From: M3007 sp031398055 | GTDB taxonomy: Bacteria > Bacteroidota > Bacteroidia > Chitinophagales > Saprospiraceae | DNA: 64,000 nt | Reading direction: 5' to 3' | Assembly: GCA_031398055.1 (NCBI GenBank) | Contig: JANNMS010000111.1 | Coordinates: 1 to 64,000 of the forward strand | Shown: piece after piece, positions 35,958 to 44,632 of the stretch | Layout of the letters: every line of letters starts with the position of its first letter | Numbering within the stretch: the stretch's first letter is position 1 | Position numbers and translations under genes: made by a program | The notes under the pieces: generated by a model | What the model was told of the DNA's origin: nothing | The model's database searches: none | The model's input: the letters and a program-made list of their open reading frames with translations, nothing else

Positions 35958-37373
35958 ATGGCACGACTCGTTTTCCTCTTTTTGCTTTTTGTTTTTTCAA
36001 AAAATGCACTCGCCGCGCAGCCCGATTCGCTGCCGCAAACATTCCTCAAAATCCGCGAAATCCAAATCAACGGAAACAAAAAAACGCGCCCGTCCGTCAT
36101 CCTCCGCGAACTTGAAATTGCCCCGGGCGACTCCATTTTACTTTCAAATTTGCCAATTCTCCTCGAACGAAATCGCCTTCGTTTGATGAATACCGGCCTG
36201 TTTTCTTCGGTAAAAATCAACATCAAAAATTGGTCGGGCGACCAAAAAATTACCCTTTTCGTGGAAGTCGAAGAGTCGTGGTACGTTTTTCCGATACCCG
36301 TTTTCAAGTTGGCCGACCGCAATTTTAATGTCTGGTGGCGCGAGTTTGACCACTCGTTTCAGCGCATTTTTTACGGCCTCGATTTGTACCATTTTAATTT
36401 GACGGGCAACAATGACAAGTTCAAAATTGGAGCGCAGTTTGGCTACGCCCAACGTTTTGAGGCGAGTTACAACCATCCGGGCATCAATTCGAAGCGAACT
36501 TTGGGTTTTTCAGGGGAATTTTTTTACACCCGACTTCGAGAAATTCCCCTGCGAACGGACGACAACCGCCTGATTTTTTTATTCAAACCTGACCAAAACT
36601 TAGGTCGGCAGTGGCGGATTTCAACTTCGTTAAATTGGCGACCGGGACTTTTCACCACCCACAATTTGACATTGGAACGCCGCGAAAATCAAATCGCCGA
36701 CACCGTCGCCCGCGAACTCAACCCAGATTATTTTTTGGAAAAAAGGAAGCAGCAGAAACATTTTTCACTCGTTTATTCCATCGAACACGACCGGCGCGAC
36801 ATTCGTCCGTACCCGTTGCACGGCTGGTTTGGGCGGCTCGAAATCCGTCAAAATGGGCTGCTCCCGAACGACGATTTGCACCTCGCGCGGTGCATTTTTC
36901 GGTTGAATAAATATTTTTCCTTTTCAAAAAAGGTGAGTTTGGAAATGATTTCGGGTGGAAAATTTTCACTGCCGCGCGGGAAAATTCCTTATTTCAACAA
37001 TCAATCGCTCGGCTACGGCAATGATTTTGTACGTGGCTATGAATATTACGTGGTGGATGGTTTGGATTTTGGGTTGTTGAAAACGGGTTTTCACTTTCAA
37101 CTTTTCAACCGGAATCTTCAACTTGGAAAAATGATGCCGCTGAAATCGTTCCGACTTTTTCCTTTGAAAATTTACTTCGCGGTGAACAATGATTTTGGAT
37201 ATGCAAATGACCCCTATTTTTCAAAAGGAAATCCGCTGGCCAATCAGTTTTTGTATGGCTATGGGATTGGGTTGGATATTGTTGGATATTATACTCGGGT
37301 CGGGCAGTTTGAAATTAGTAGAAATCTGCGCGGCGAAACGGGGTTTTATTTTAAGGTTCGGGACGAATTTTGA
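35958..37373 (+). CDS. BamA/TamA-like outer-membrane protein with POTRA domain
   Basis: 471 residues from MARLVFLFLLFVFSKNALAA, a good signal peptide; the open frame extends to a GTG at 35883 but that lies within the terminator stem. Residues about 35-115 form one POTRA domain (IREIQINGNKKTRPSVILRELEI, NTGLFSSVKINI). The rest is a beta barrel of the Omp85 type (HGWFGRLEIRQNG, GYGNDFVRGYEYYV) ending in FYFKVRDEF. With one POTRA it is smaller than BamA and may be a surface-lipoprotein or lipid transporter; its cargo is unknown. Confidence 0.83.
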   Translation: MARLVFLFLLFVFSKNALAAQPDSLPQTFLKIREIQINGNKKTRPSVILRELEIAPGDSILLSNLPILLERNRLRLMNTGLFSSVKINIKNWSGDQKITLFVEVEESWYVFPIPVFKLADRNFNVWWREFDHSFQRIFYGLDLYHFNLTGNNDKFKIGAQFGYAQRFEASYNHPGINSKRTLGFSGEFFYTRLREIPLRTDDNRLIFLFKPDQNLGRQWRISTSLNWRPGLFTTHNLTLERRENQIADTVARELNPDYFLEKRKQQKHFSLVYSIEHDRRDIRPYPLHGWFGRLEIRQNGLLPNDDLHLARCIFRLNKYFSFSKKVSLEMISGGKFSLPRGKIPYFNNQSLGYGNDFVRGYEYYVVDGLDFGLLKTGFHFQLFNRNLQLGKMMPLKSFRLFPLKIYFAVNNDFGYANDPYFSKGNPLANQFLYGYGIGLDIVGYYTRVGQFEISRNLRGETGFYFKVRDEF

Positions 37374-37415
37374 ACAATGAATTAATTCGCCGTTCATCGT
37401 TCATTGTTCAAAACC

Positions 37416-37423
37416 TACTTTTG
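37416..37423 (+). promoter_or_regulatory. -7 promoter element of dcd (TACTTTTG)
   Basis: Exact match followed by CCCGCCCG, the same context as the tRNA-Arg promoter. It lies 34 bases before the dcd ATG. Confidence 0.6.
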
Positions 37424-37457
37424 CCCGCCCGCAGCAAAAAAAGCGGGAAAACAGCAA

Positions 37458-37991
37458 ATGATTTTGACGGATAAAAAAATTCTGGAAGCCATCGAGGCCG
37501 GAGAAATTGTCATCGAGCCTTTTCAGCGCGAGCGATTGGGTTCGAATTCTTACGATGTTTGTTTGGGAAAATACCTTGGGTTGTACCAAAGTCGGGTTTT
37601 GGATGCCCGAAAACACAACCGGATCGATACTTTTGAAATTCCTGACGAGGGTTTTGTCCTGCAACCCGGAACGCTGTACCTCGGCGTGACGGCGGAATAC
37701 ACCGAAACGCACAACGCCGTGCCATTTTTGGAAGGAAAAAGCAGTGTAGGGCGGCTCGGAATTGATATTCATGCGACTGCAGGCAAGGGCGATGTGGGTT
37801 TTTGCAATTTTTGGACTTTGGAAATTTCGTGTGTCCAGCCCGTGAAAGTTTATGCTGGGATGCCGATTGGTCAGTTGATTTATTTTAAAATTGACGGCGA
37901 GGTCGAAAATTCTTACGACAAAAAACTGAACGCCAAATACAATACCCGCTCGCCGAAACCGATGGAAAGTATGATGTGGAAGAATTTTTAA
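37458..37991 (+). CDS. dcd: dCTP deaminase
   Basis: 177 residues from MILTDKKILEAI; the upstream in-frame ATG at 37404 lies before the promoter. Motifs: IEPFQRERLGSNSYDVCLGKYL, LGVTAEYTETHN, LEGKSSVGRLGIDIHATAGKGDVGF and PIGQLIYFKI. The Ser-Ser-Gly-Arg-like region with the following Glu-type pocket forms the active site. It deaminates dCTP to dUTP to supply dTMP synthesis. Length is normal. Confidence 0.92.
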   Translation: MILTDKKILEAIEAGEIVIEPFQRERLGSNSYDVCLGKYLGLYQSRVLDARKHNRIDTFEIPDEGFVLQPGTLYLGVTAEYTETHNAVPFLEGKSSVGRLGIDIHATAGKGDVGFCNFWTLEISCVQPVKVYAGMPIGQLIYFKIDGEVENSYDKKLNAKYNTRSPKPMESMMWKNF

Positions 37992-38325
37992 ATTTTTTTT
38001 GTAAAAAAACCTCAACTCGCCCAACCGGAGCGCTTCAATTTTCGTACTTGTTTTTTGTGGAAAATGCCAAAGCGACACTTTTACAACAATAAAAAAACGG
38101 TATCAACGAACTTTGTGTCGTCTATCCAGCACACGGAAATTTTAACATTCATGCATCGAAGTTCATATCTGAAAAGAGTTACTTTTGTGCTTGTCTTCCA
38201 AAAAACAGACTGAAAATCTCGGTTATTAATCAATTGTTTTTCTATCTCCCACCGAGTTTTTTATTTCTCCTCCTTAATCCAGTTAGAAATTTTATTTTAC
38301 AAATTTTTAAACCTCCTGTTTTCCC
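37992..38325. other. 334-base leader region before the SprB-repeat gene
   Basis: No ORF. A -7 element TACTTTTG lies at 38180-38187, giving a 5' untranslated region of roughly 130 bases, long compared with the other promoters here. No clear riboswitch or terminator-like hairpin is seen in it. Confidence 0.5.
38180..38187 (+). promoter_or_regulatory. -7 promoter element of the SprB-repeat gene (TACTTTTG)
   Basis: Exact TAnnTTTG match, about 139 bases before the ATG at 38326. Confidence 0.5.
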
Positions 38326-41300
38326 ATGCGATTAACAGATACTTATTCCAACTTCCGAAGGAACTACCTCGCCATGATTTTTGGCGTTTTTTCATGCTTC
38401 CTTGTTTTCCCAAATTTTGTTTCCGGACAAGTTACCGTCAGTATTACCGCGACCAATGTCGGTTGCAGCGGCGGCAATACTGGTGCTGCCACTGCCACTG
38501 CGAGTGGAGGTTGGGGGCCGTACACTTATTTGTGGAGCAACGGAGCGACAACCGCCACGATTACCGGACTGGCGGCTGGAACTTATTCCGTGACGGCCAC
38601 CGATGTGGATTTGGGCTTTGCCTCGGCCTCAGTGACCATCACGCAAGGCAGCACTTTGGGCGTTTCGGCATTTGGCGAAAGCCAAATTTGCGATATCGTG
38701 CCTGACGGAAAAGCCACCGCCGTGCCGTTCGGAGGCACGCCGCCGTACACCTATTTGTGGAGCAACGGCGGCACGACTGCCCAAATTTTGCACCTCGCGC
38801 AAGGCACTTACACCGTTACCGTCACCGATGCCACAGGATGCACCGCCGCAGCGAGCGCGGACGTGTTTTTCTGGAATGAAGGACTTTGGATAATGCTGAT
38901 GATAAAAACACAGATTTCGTGTTTCGGGGCGACCGATGCCCAATTGTCAACGACGGTCATGTCGGGCACCGCGCCTTTCAAATATTCATGGAGCACGGGC
39001 GCGATGACCACCACGAACAGCACTGAAAATATCATTTCAAACGTCGGCCCCGGCAATTATTCCGTGACCGTCACCGATGTAAATGGCTGTACCCATTCCC
39101 AATCCATCTCGGTTTCAGCCCCGCCGGAACTCAAAGCAACTGCCACGACTACTCCGGCGACTTGCACCAGCAATGGCTCGACGACGGTCGTTTTGAATGG
39201 CGGCGTGCCGCCGTACTCCATTTTATGGTCAAATGGTTCGACGAGTTTCACGCTTTCCAACCTCGCGCCGGGAACTTACACGGCCACTGCGAAGGACTCG
39301 CGGAACTGCTCGAAACCAATTTCAGTAACCGTCACCGGCAACAACACCGGCCTGAACGTCAACGCAACGGTCATAAAAAATGCCACTTGTTTGACAGGCG
39401 GTTCTGCCCAAGCATCGGCCAGTGCGGGTTCTGGCAACTATTCTTTTGTTTGGGACAATGGCCAAAACACAGCCACTGCCACCAATTTAACCGCTGGTAA
39501 TCACACAGTTACAGCGACAGATGCCTCAAACGGTTGCACCGGAACCGCTACCGTCAACATCCCCCAAACTGGAAATCCAACAGCCACAGCCACCGTCACC
39601 ATCCCAGCAACTTGCACGACGGGCGCGACGGCAACCGTTCAAGCAAGCGGCGGCACACCTCCTTATTCATACGCATGGTCAAATGGCCAAACAACAGTTA
39701 CTGCCACCAATCTTGGTGTCGGCAGCCACTCAGTTGTCGTGACCGATGCGGGCGGCTGCAAAACAACCGCGACTGTCAATGTTACTGCACCAAACGCCCC
39801 GAATGTTTCCGTTTCGGTGGTGAGCAATGCCACTTGTTTGGTTGGTGGTTCGGCAACTGCGACTGCTTCGGGCGGTTCTGGCAGTTACGTTTTTCTTTGG
39901 GACAATGGCCAAACGACGGCGACTGCCACCAATTTGAGTGCTGGCAGCCACTCAGTTACAGTGACCGATGCGGCTGGTTGCTCAAAAACAGGTGCGGTAA
40001 CAATTACCCAATCGCAGGGACCAAATGCAAGTGCTATTTTAGTTCAAGCGGCAACTTGTTTGACGGGCGGCATCGCAAATGCTACCGCGACGGGCGGCAC
40101 AACTCCCTACACTTTTAAATGGGACAACAACCAAACAACGGCGACGGCGACCAATTTAAGCCTTGGAAATCACATAGTTACAGTGACAGATGCCAATAGT
40201 TGCACGGCAACAGCCAATGTAAATGTGACCAAATCTTCAAATCCAACGGTCACCGCGACGGCAACCGGCATGGCAACTTGCAACACTGGTGGCACGGCGA
40301 CTGCCTCAGCCAGTGGCGGTTCGGGTGGCTACACTTTTAAATGGGACAACAACCAAACGACGGCCAATGCCACCAATCTTTCGGTTGGCGTCCACACCGT
40401 GACCGTCACCGACGCCGGTGGCTGCACCGGAACTGCCAACGTAACGATTCAAGGTGTTCCAAACCCGACGGCCACCATTTCATCTTCTTCAAATGCAAAA
40501 TGCGATGCGCTTGGTTCGGCAACAGTTTTGGCAGCGGGCGGCACACCACCATACACTTACCTTTGGTCGAACGGCCAAACGACAGCAACTGCCATCAATT
40601 TGAATCCCGGAACTTACACCGTGACCGTCACCGACGCGGGCGGTTGCAAGGCTTCAAATTCCGTCACCATCGGTTTGACAAATAATGGCATCAAAATCGG
40701 CGATTTTGTTTGGTTTGATAACAATCAGGACGGATTTCAAGACCCAAATGAAACGGGCGTGAGCACCGTAACCGTCATGCTAATAAAACCTGGACCAGAT
40801 GGAATTTTTGGAAATGCCGACGACATTTCACGTTCAACCACCACAAATGCACAAGGAAAATACGAATTCGATTGCGTCACTCCGGGCATTTACATTTTGA
40901 TGTTTTCCGGAATCCCCGCTGGTTTTGAATGGACGGACAAAGACAAAACCAACGACTGCTCCGACTCCGACGTGAAATCGAATGGAAAAACCGACCCATT
41001 TACCATCGTGGCCGGCCAACCAAACAATTTCTGTTTCGATGCAGGCATCCACGATGCTTGCGACAACGTGACGATGGCAGGGATTGTCTGCTGCAACCAA
41101 ACCATTTGCGAAGGCGATGTCCCCGCAACAATTTACAATGTGATGTCGGCAGGCGGCGGCTCTGGCTCGCTCCAATATTTGTGGTTGCGCCTCGACAACT
41201 CTGGCCAAGGTGGCCCAACTTGGGTTGGAACTGGCGTGACGACCGAGAATTTTGTTTTCTCCGGTCCACTTTTCCAAACCACCAGTTACATGCGTTGCGC

Positions 41301-41931
41301 TCGGCGGGTGGGTTGTGCGCCATTTTTGGAAAGCAATATTGTGACCATCACTGTCAAACCCTTGGGCTCACCGGGCTGCGGGCCATTTACCCAAGACCTC
41401 ACCGTGCATTCGAACGACCCAACGACGGTCGCAATTTCTTGGTCAACCAACCCGGAATCCGCTGCATATTTATACACAGTGCAACATTCGACGGACAATT
41501 TGACTTGGAAAAACACCCTCACCGTCATGGGTCATCAGGATTCGCAGAACCCGAACAGTTACTCGGCCTTGCATGACCAACCTGCGGTGGGCAAAAATTT
41601 CTACCGAATCAAACGGGCAGATGCCGACAACACGACGGCATTTTCAAACTCGGTTGAATTGGACATGAACATGTCGGTCGTCGAATCAATGTCCATTTTC
41701 CCAAATCCGGTGCACGATTTTTTGAAAATCAAAAACCTGATGGCCTACCAATCCGATGTTACCATTCTTATCACCACCACAAAAGGGGATGTTTTGTACA
41801 CTTTGGAAATCCCCGCAGGTGAATTCAAAAACTTCAAACTCGAATTGCAGTACTTGCCAGCAGGGTTGTATTTTGCCCGCGTTCGTTTTAGCAAAAGCGA
41901 GGTGCATACTTTGAAAATTACGAAGTTTTAA
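38326..41931 (+). CDS. SprB-repeat surface protein with SdrD-like domain and T9SS sorting domain
   Basis: 1201 residues. A signal peptide ends near FVSGQ (about residue 35). Ten tandem SprB-type repeats of about 74 residues follow (about 36-775), each with a Cys near its start, a GGxxPYxYxWSNGQTTATxTNL core and GxYTVTVTDAxGC. Next is an SdrD-B-like domain (about 776-895; IGDFVWFDNNQDGFQD, GKYEFDCVTPGIY). After a Cys-containing Ig-like region the protein ends in a type A sorting domain (SIFPNPVHDFLKIKN, AGLYFARVRF). It is exported by the T9SS and resembles gliding/adhesion proteins; being soluble or attached is not decided by sequence. Confidence 0.88.
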   Translation: MRLTDTYSNFRRNYLAMIFGVFSCFLVFPNFVSGQVTVSITATNVGCSGGNTGAATATASGGWGPYTYLWSNGATTATITGLAAGTYSVTATDVDLGFASASVTITQGSTLGVSAFGESQICDIVPDGKATAVPFGGTPPYTYLWSNGGTTAQILHLAQGTYTVTVTDATGCTAAASADVFFWNEGLWIMLMIKTQISCFGATDAQLSTTVMSGTAPFKYSWSTGAMTTTNSTENIISNVGPGNYSVTVTDVNGCTHSQSISVSAPPELKATATTTPATCTSNGSTTVVLNGGVPPYSILWSNGSTSFTLSNLAPGTYTATAKDSRNCSKPISVTVTGNNTGLNVNATVIKNATCLTGGSAQASASAGSGNYSFVWDNGQNTATATNLTAGNHTVTATDASNGCTGTATVNIPQTGNPTATATVTIPATCTTGATATVQASGGTPPYSYAWSNGQTTVTATNLGVGSHSVVVTDAGGCKTTATVNVTAPNAPNVSVSVVSNATCLVGGSATATASGGSGSYVFLWDNGQTTATATNLSAGSHSVTVTDAAGCSKTGAVTITQSQGPNASAILVQAATCLTGGIANATATGGTTPYTFKWDNNQTTATATNLSLGNHIVTVTDANSCTATANVNVTKSSNPTVTATATGMATCNTGGTATASASGGSGGYTFKWDNNQTTANATNLSVGVHTVTVTDAGGCTGTANVTIQGVPNPTATISSSSNAKCDALGSATVLAAGGTPPYTYLWSNGQTTATAINLNPGTYTVTVTDAGGCKASNSVTIGLTNNGIKIGDFVWFDNNQDGFQDPNETGVSTVTVMLIKPGPDGIFGNADDISRSTTTNAQGKYEFDCVTPGIYILMFSGIPAGFEWTDKDKTNDCSDSDVKSNGKTDPFTIVAGQPNNFCFDAGIHDACDNVTMAGIVCCNQTICEGDVPATIYNVMSAGGGSGSLQYLWLRLDNSGQGGPTWVGTGVTTENFVFSGPLFQTTSYMRCARRVGCAPFLESNIVTITVKPLGSPGCGPFTQDLTVHSNDPTTVAISWSTNPESAAYLYTVQHSTDNLTWKNTLTVMGHQDSQNPNSYSALHDQPAVGKNFYRIKRADADNTTAFSNSVELDMNMSVVESMSIFPNPVHDFLKIKNLMAYQSDVTILITTTKGDVLYTLEIPAGEFKNFKLELQYLPAGLYFARVRFSKSEVHTLKITKF

Positions 41932-42003
41932 GAAGTTGGCAATCTGAAAATTAAAAGATTTGGCGATTTGAAAATCTCCTTTTCTATTAGTTTTTTCTAA
42001 AAA

Positions 42004-42043
42004 AAAACACCTCGGTGGAGCAATTCGCCGGGGTGTTTTCTTA
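42004..42043 (+). terminator. Terminator after the SprB-repeat gene
   Basis: A 14-bp stem with two G-U pairs (42004-42017 with 42026-42039; arm aaaacacctcggtg), T residues at its 3' side. Confidence 0.75.
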
Positions 42044-42075
42044 GAAAATTTAGAATTGCTTCCGCACCCTTTGAC

Positions 42076-42083
42076 TACTTTTG
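42076..42083 (+). promoter_or_regulatory. -7 promoter element (TACTTTTG)
   Basis: Exact match, with TTG at 42056-42058 near the -33 position, 73 bases before the choice-of-anchor-V gene. Confidence 0.5.
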
Positions 42084-42155
42084 ACAGTGAAATTATTTTC
42101 CTTTTTGTCTCATTAGGAAAATAATTTTGTCCAAATACTTAAAAATCAATCAAAA

Positions 42156-43022
42156 ATGCAGTTCAAATTTCTCTTCACCTTTTCAGTTTTGACATTCACA
42201 GCCGTTTGTTTTTTGGGCAATTCCAACGGTCGTGCCACCGCATCCAACGCCGGAAATACCGGCGCGCCCGGCGACGAAGCGCAGCCAAACGGCACGCCAA
42301 TCACTTGCCAGGGCTGCCACAATTCGGGTTCGTTTTCCCCGACCGTCACTTTGCAATTGTTGAACACCGCGGGGCAATCGCTCTCCGGTTACAATCCCGG
42401 CGACGAATATATCGCCAAATTGACTTTCAACACGGCCACCGCGCCGAAAGGTTACGGCTTTCAAATGCTGGCTTTGAAAAACGCCGACAACAAAAACACC
42501 GGGACATTTATTGACATGGGTACGAACAATTACAAGCTAAAAACCATCGCGTCGAGCAGTCGAACTTATGCCGAACATGCTGGAATTTCTTTGGTAAAAA
42601 CTTTTGAAGTGCGGTGGAAGGCACCCGCCGCAGGCACAGGCAAAGTGACGATTTACGCCGGCGGAAACGCCGTAAATTCTGATGGAACGTTCGGTGGCGA
42701 CGGTGCGGCCAACACAAAATTGATCTTGAACGAAGGCTTTTCGGTGGCCAGCAAGGAACTCGAAAAAGAAAAAATCAACCTCGCCGGTTTCCCAAATCCA
42801 ATTGAAAATTCGACCCGTGTTTCACTTAATTTGGAGCAGCCGGGCGATTTTCACTTGACCGTTTTTGATTTGGCAGGACATTTGACATTTGAAAAAAATA
42901 TAAAACTATCGGCAGGCGGAAATCAAATCGAGTTGGATTTAAAAGATTGGAAATCAGGTGTTTATCTGCTAAATCTGTCTGATGAAAATTTGCGTGGAAA
43001 CCTGAAACTCCTAAAACTTTAA
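42156..43022 (+). CDS. Choice-of-anchor V domain protein with CxxCH motif and T9SS sorting domain
   Basis: 288 residues with a signal peptide (VLTFTAVCFLGNSNG). Early in the mature protein GAPGDEAQPNGTPITCQGCHNSGSF carries a CxxCH motif as used for covalent haem c attachment. The following Reeler-like beta domain (about 65-200; GYGFQMLALKNADNKNTGTFI, FEVRWKAPAAGTGKVTIYAGGNAVN) is the choice-of-anchor V domain. The C-terminal about 80 residues are a type A sorting domain (FPNPIENSTRVSLNL, SGVYLLNL). Whether the CxxCH binds haem or simply forms a disulfide or metal site is open. Confidence 0.82.
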   Translation: MQFKFLFTFSVLTFTAVCFLGNSNGRATASNAGNTGAPGDEAQPNGTPITCQGCHNSGSFSPTVTLQLLNTAGQSLSGYNPGDEYIAKLTFNTATAPKGYGFQMLALKNADNKNTGTFIDMGTNNYKLKTIASSSRTYAEHAGISLVKTFEVRWKAPAAGTGKVTIYAGGNAVNSDGTFGGDGAANTKLILNEGFSVASKELEKEKINLAGFPNPIENSTRVSLNLEQPGDFHLTVFDLAGHLTFEKNIKLSAGGNQIELDLKDWKSGVYLLNLSDENLRGNLKLLKL

Positions 43023-43189
43023 CTTAATCTAAACACTACGCCGCCCCATTTTTCAGTTACCCCGCCGCACGAAATCGTCTGAAAAGAAATTTTAAATCAA
43101 ATTCAAATTCTAAAGAAATAAGGTTACAAATTGGGAACAACTGAAATCAGGTTTCGTACTCAATTTGAATATCTTAAAATAAAAAAGCG

Positions 43190-43591
43190 ATGAAGAACTT
43201 TTTGTTTTTGCTGTTTTTTGCCCCTTTCGTTTTGACTGCTGCCGACCCAATCGTGCAGGGCAACCCGAGCATCGAAGCTATTTCAAATGCTTTGAAAACG
43301 GGCGACGTTGAAACTTTGGGGAAATATTTCGCCGACCAAGTTGAAATTTCAATTCTTGAAAAAGAGCAAGTTTATTCGAAATCGGCTGCGAAAAGCACGT
43401 TGAAATCGTTTTTTGAAACTGCCAAACCGCAAGGTTTTGTGTCCATCCACCAGGGCACGAGCCGCGAAAATAGCGACCAATATTGCATCGGTAATTTGTC
43501 TGGTGCAACGGATAAATTCCGGGTTTATATTTATTTCAAAGTGGTTGGAAATAGCGTGGTCATTCAAGAATTGCGTTTCGATAAGGCGTAA
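43190..43591 (+). CDS. DUF4783 secreted protein
   Basis: 133 residues with a signal peptide (MKNFLFLLFFAPFVLTAAD). The mature part, IEAISNALKTGDVETLGKYFADQVEISIL, YSKSAAKSTLKSFFE and YCIGNLSGATDKFRVYIYFK, matches the DUF4783 family of Bacteroidota, which has an NTF2/SnoaL-like fold. No catalytic residues are known; a ligand-binding or structural periplasmic role is inferred. Confidence 0.82.
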   Translation: MKNFLFLLFFAPFVLTAADPIVQGNPSIEAISNALKTGDVETLGKYFADQVEISILEKEQVYSKSAAKSTLKSFFETAKPQGFVSIHQGTSRENSDQYCIGNLSGATDKFRVYIYFKVVGNSVVIQELRFDKA

Positions 43592-43664
43592 ATTTTTCAA
43601 AATCAATAAAAAAAGGGTCGTTCTGGAAACAGAGCGGCCCTTTTTTTATTGATTTTGAAAAAAT
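43591..43664. terminator. Long hairpin terminator after the DUF4783 gene
   Basis: Arms of about 34 bases (43591-43625 with 43630-43664) pair with two G-U positions around a gaaa loop; the core is aaaagggtcg / cggccctttt with T runs on both strands. It could stop both the DUF4783 transcript and the opposing transcript of the TIR module. Confidence 0.85.
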
Positions 43665-43755
43665 TATGGTTCATCACAACACCGCGCTGGATTGGATTCT
43701 TACTTTTCAATTTTTTAATGGCCTTATTGGGGACTTGTTGGCGGCGAGCGATAAA

Positions 43756-44208
43756 TTATTTTTCAGTTCCTGGGAGGAAATAAACTACAGTGCAAATCGT
43801 CAAAATCAGAGAAAAATAAAATATTAAGAGAGTAATTGAAAAAAAAGAATTGAAAAAAGTGTTAGCACCACCTTCAAATCTTTTTGTATTCATGTCATAA
43901 TCAATTTCATTTTCGTCCTTTTTTCGCACTTCACCATATAATCCCCGATACAAACGTTCTTGCCAAAGGAAATATCCATCCAAGATCCAAAGAGGGAAAA
44001 CCGGGACGAAGGCCACCCAAAAAATATTTGGATTTTTATTAGAGGAGGCTACTGCCAACCCAAAAATAGCGGCAACCAAAGTGGCAGCCCAACCTTTTAT
44101 CGAAAATGAATTTGCAGCCAGTCTATTAACAACACCTTGAGTGAGTTCAAGATGTTTACGTTTGTTTTCTCCAGATTCTTTGGATGAACTAGTTGTTAGA
44201 TTACTCAT
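43756..44208 (-). CDS. Small multi-pass membrane protein of the TIR module
   Basis: 150 residues. A charged N-terminal helix (KRKHLELTQGVVNRLAANS) leads into hydrophobic segments at about 37-57 (GWAATLVAAIFGLAVAS), 60-82 (FWVAFVPVFPLWILDGYFLW) and 118-145 (FFNSFFSITLLIFYFSLILTI). A cytosolic loop after QERLYRGLYGEVRKKDE separates the second and third. The layout resembles SLATT-like membrane effectors of defence loci, but no family is assigned with confidence. It is last of three genes transcribed away from the second TIR gene; AT-rich codon use sets it apart from its neighbours. Confidence 0.72.
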   Translation of the reverse strand: MSNLTTSSSKESGENKRKHLELTQGVVNRLAANSFSIKGWAATLVAAIFGLAVASSNKNPNIFWVAFVPVFPLWILDGYFLWQERLYRGLYGEVRKKDENEIDYDMNTKRFEGGANTFFNSFFSITLLIFYFSLILTICTVVYFLPGTEK

Positions 44209-44229
44209 CGATTAATTCAATTTTAGAAA

Positions 44230-44631
44230 TTAATATTTTACAAAATGCTCAAAAAAGGTATGGGCAACTATTGAAATTGGCGCAATTTTTAAGATCTGAG
44301 AAAGATTTACTAATTGCCCCCCTAAATTCAATAAATCTAAGTTCATCTGCTCTGTTCTTTGGGTAGGTTTTTTTGTTGCAAGTCGACTAACTTTTGCGAT
44401 CAATCCATTTATTGTTTCAATTTTAGTATCCTTTGGGTTTTCGGATTTTACTACTTGTCGTAATTTTCCGAGCGATTTTTCAAGTTTTATTAAATCAGAT
44501 TGAGAAATATCATTAGGAACTAAATTGTCTAATTGCGTTCCAATTTCCAAAAGGTATTGAAGATGCTCGCCGCGGTCGGAATTGGCAGCTTCTTTTTGAT
44601 AATCTTCAATTAGCCTGCTGATAAATTCCAT
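44230..44631 (-). CDS. Hypothetical soluble helical protein of the TIR module
   Basis: 133 residues, predicted mostly alpha-helical: FISRLIEDYQKEAANSDRGE, SQSDLIKLEKSLGKLRQVV, TINGLIAKVSRLA. The C-terminal part turns hydrophobic (LLNLGGQLVNLSQILKIAPI). No family is recognised and there is no signal peptide. Its start codon lies one base after the stop of the TIR gene upstream, so the two are translationally coupled and probably act together. A partner or regulator of the TIR protein is inferred from this arrangement only. Confidence 0.68.
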   Translation of the reverse strand: MEFISRLIEDYQKEAANSDRGEHLQYLLEIGTQLDNLVPNDISQSDLIKLEKSLGKLRQVVKSENPKDTKIETINGLIAKVSRLATKKPTQRTEQMNLDLLNLGGQLVNLSQILKIAPISIVAHTFFEHFVKY

Positions 44632-44632
44632 T

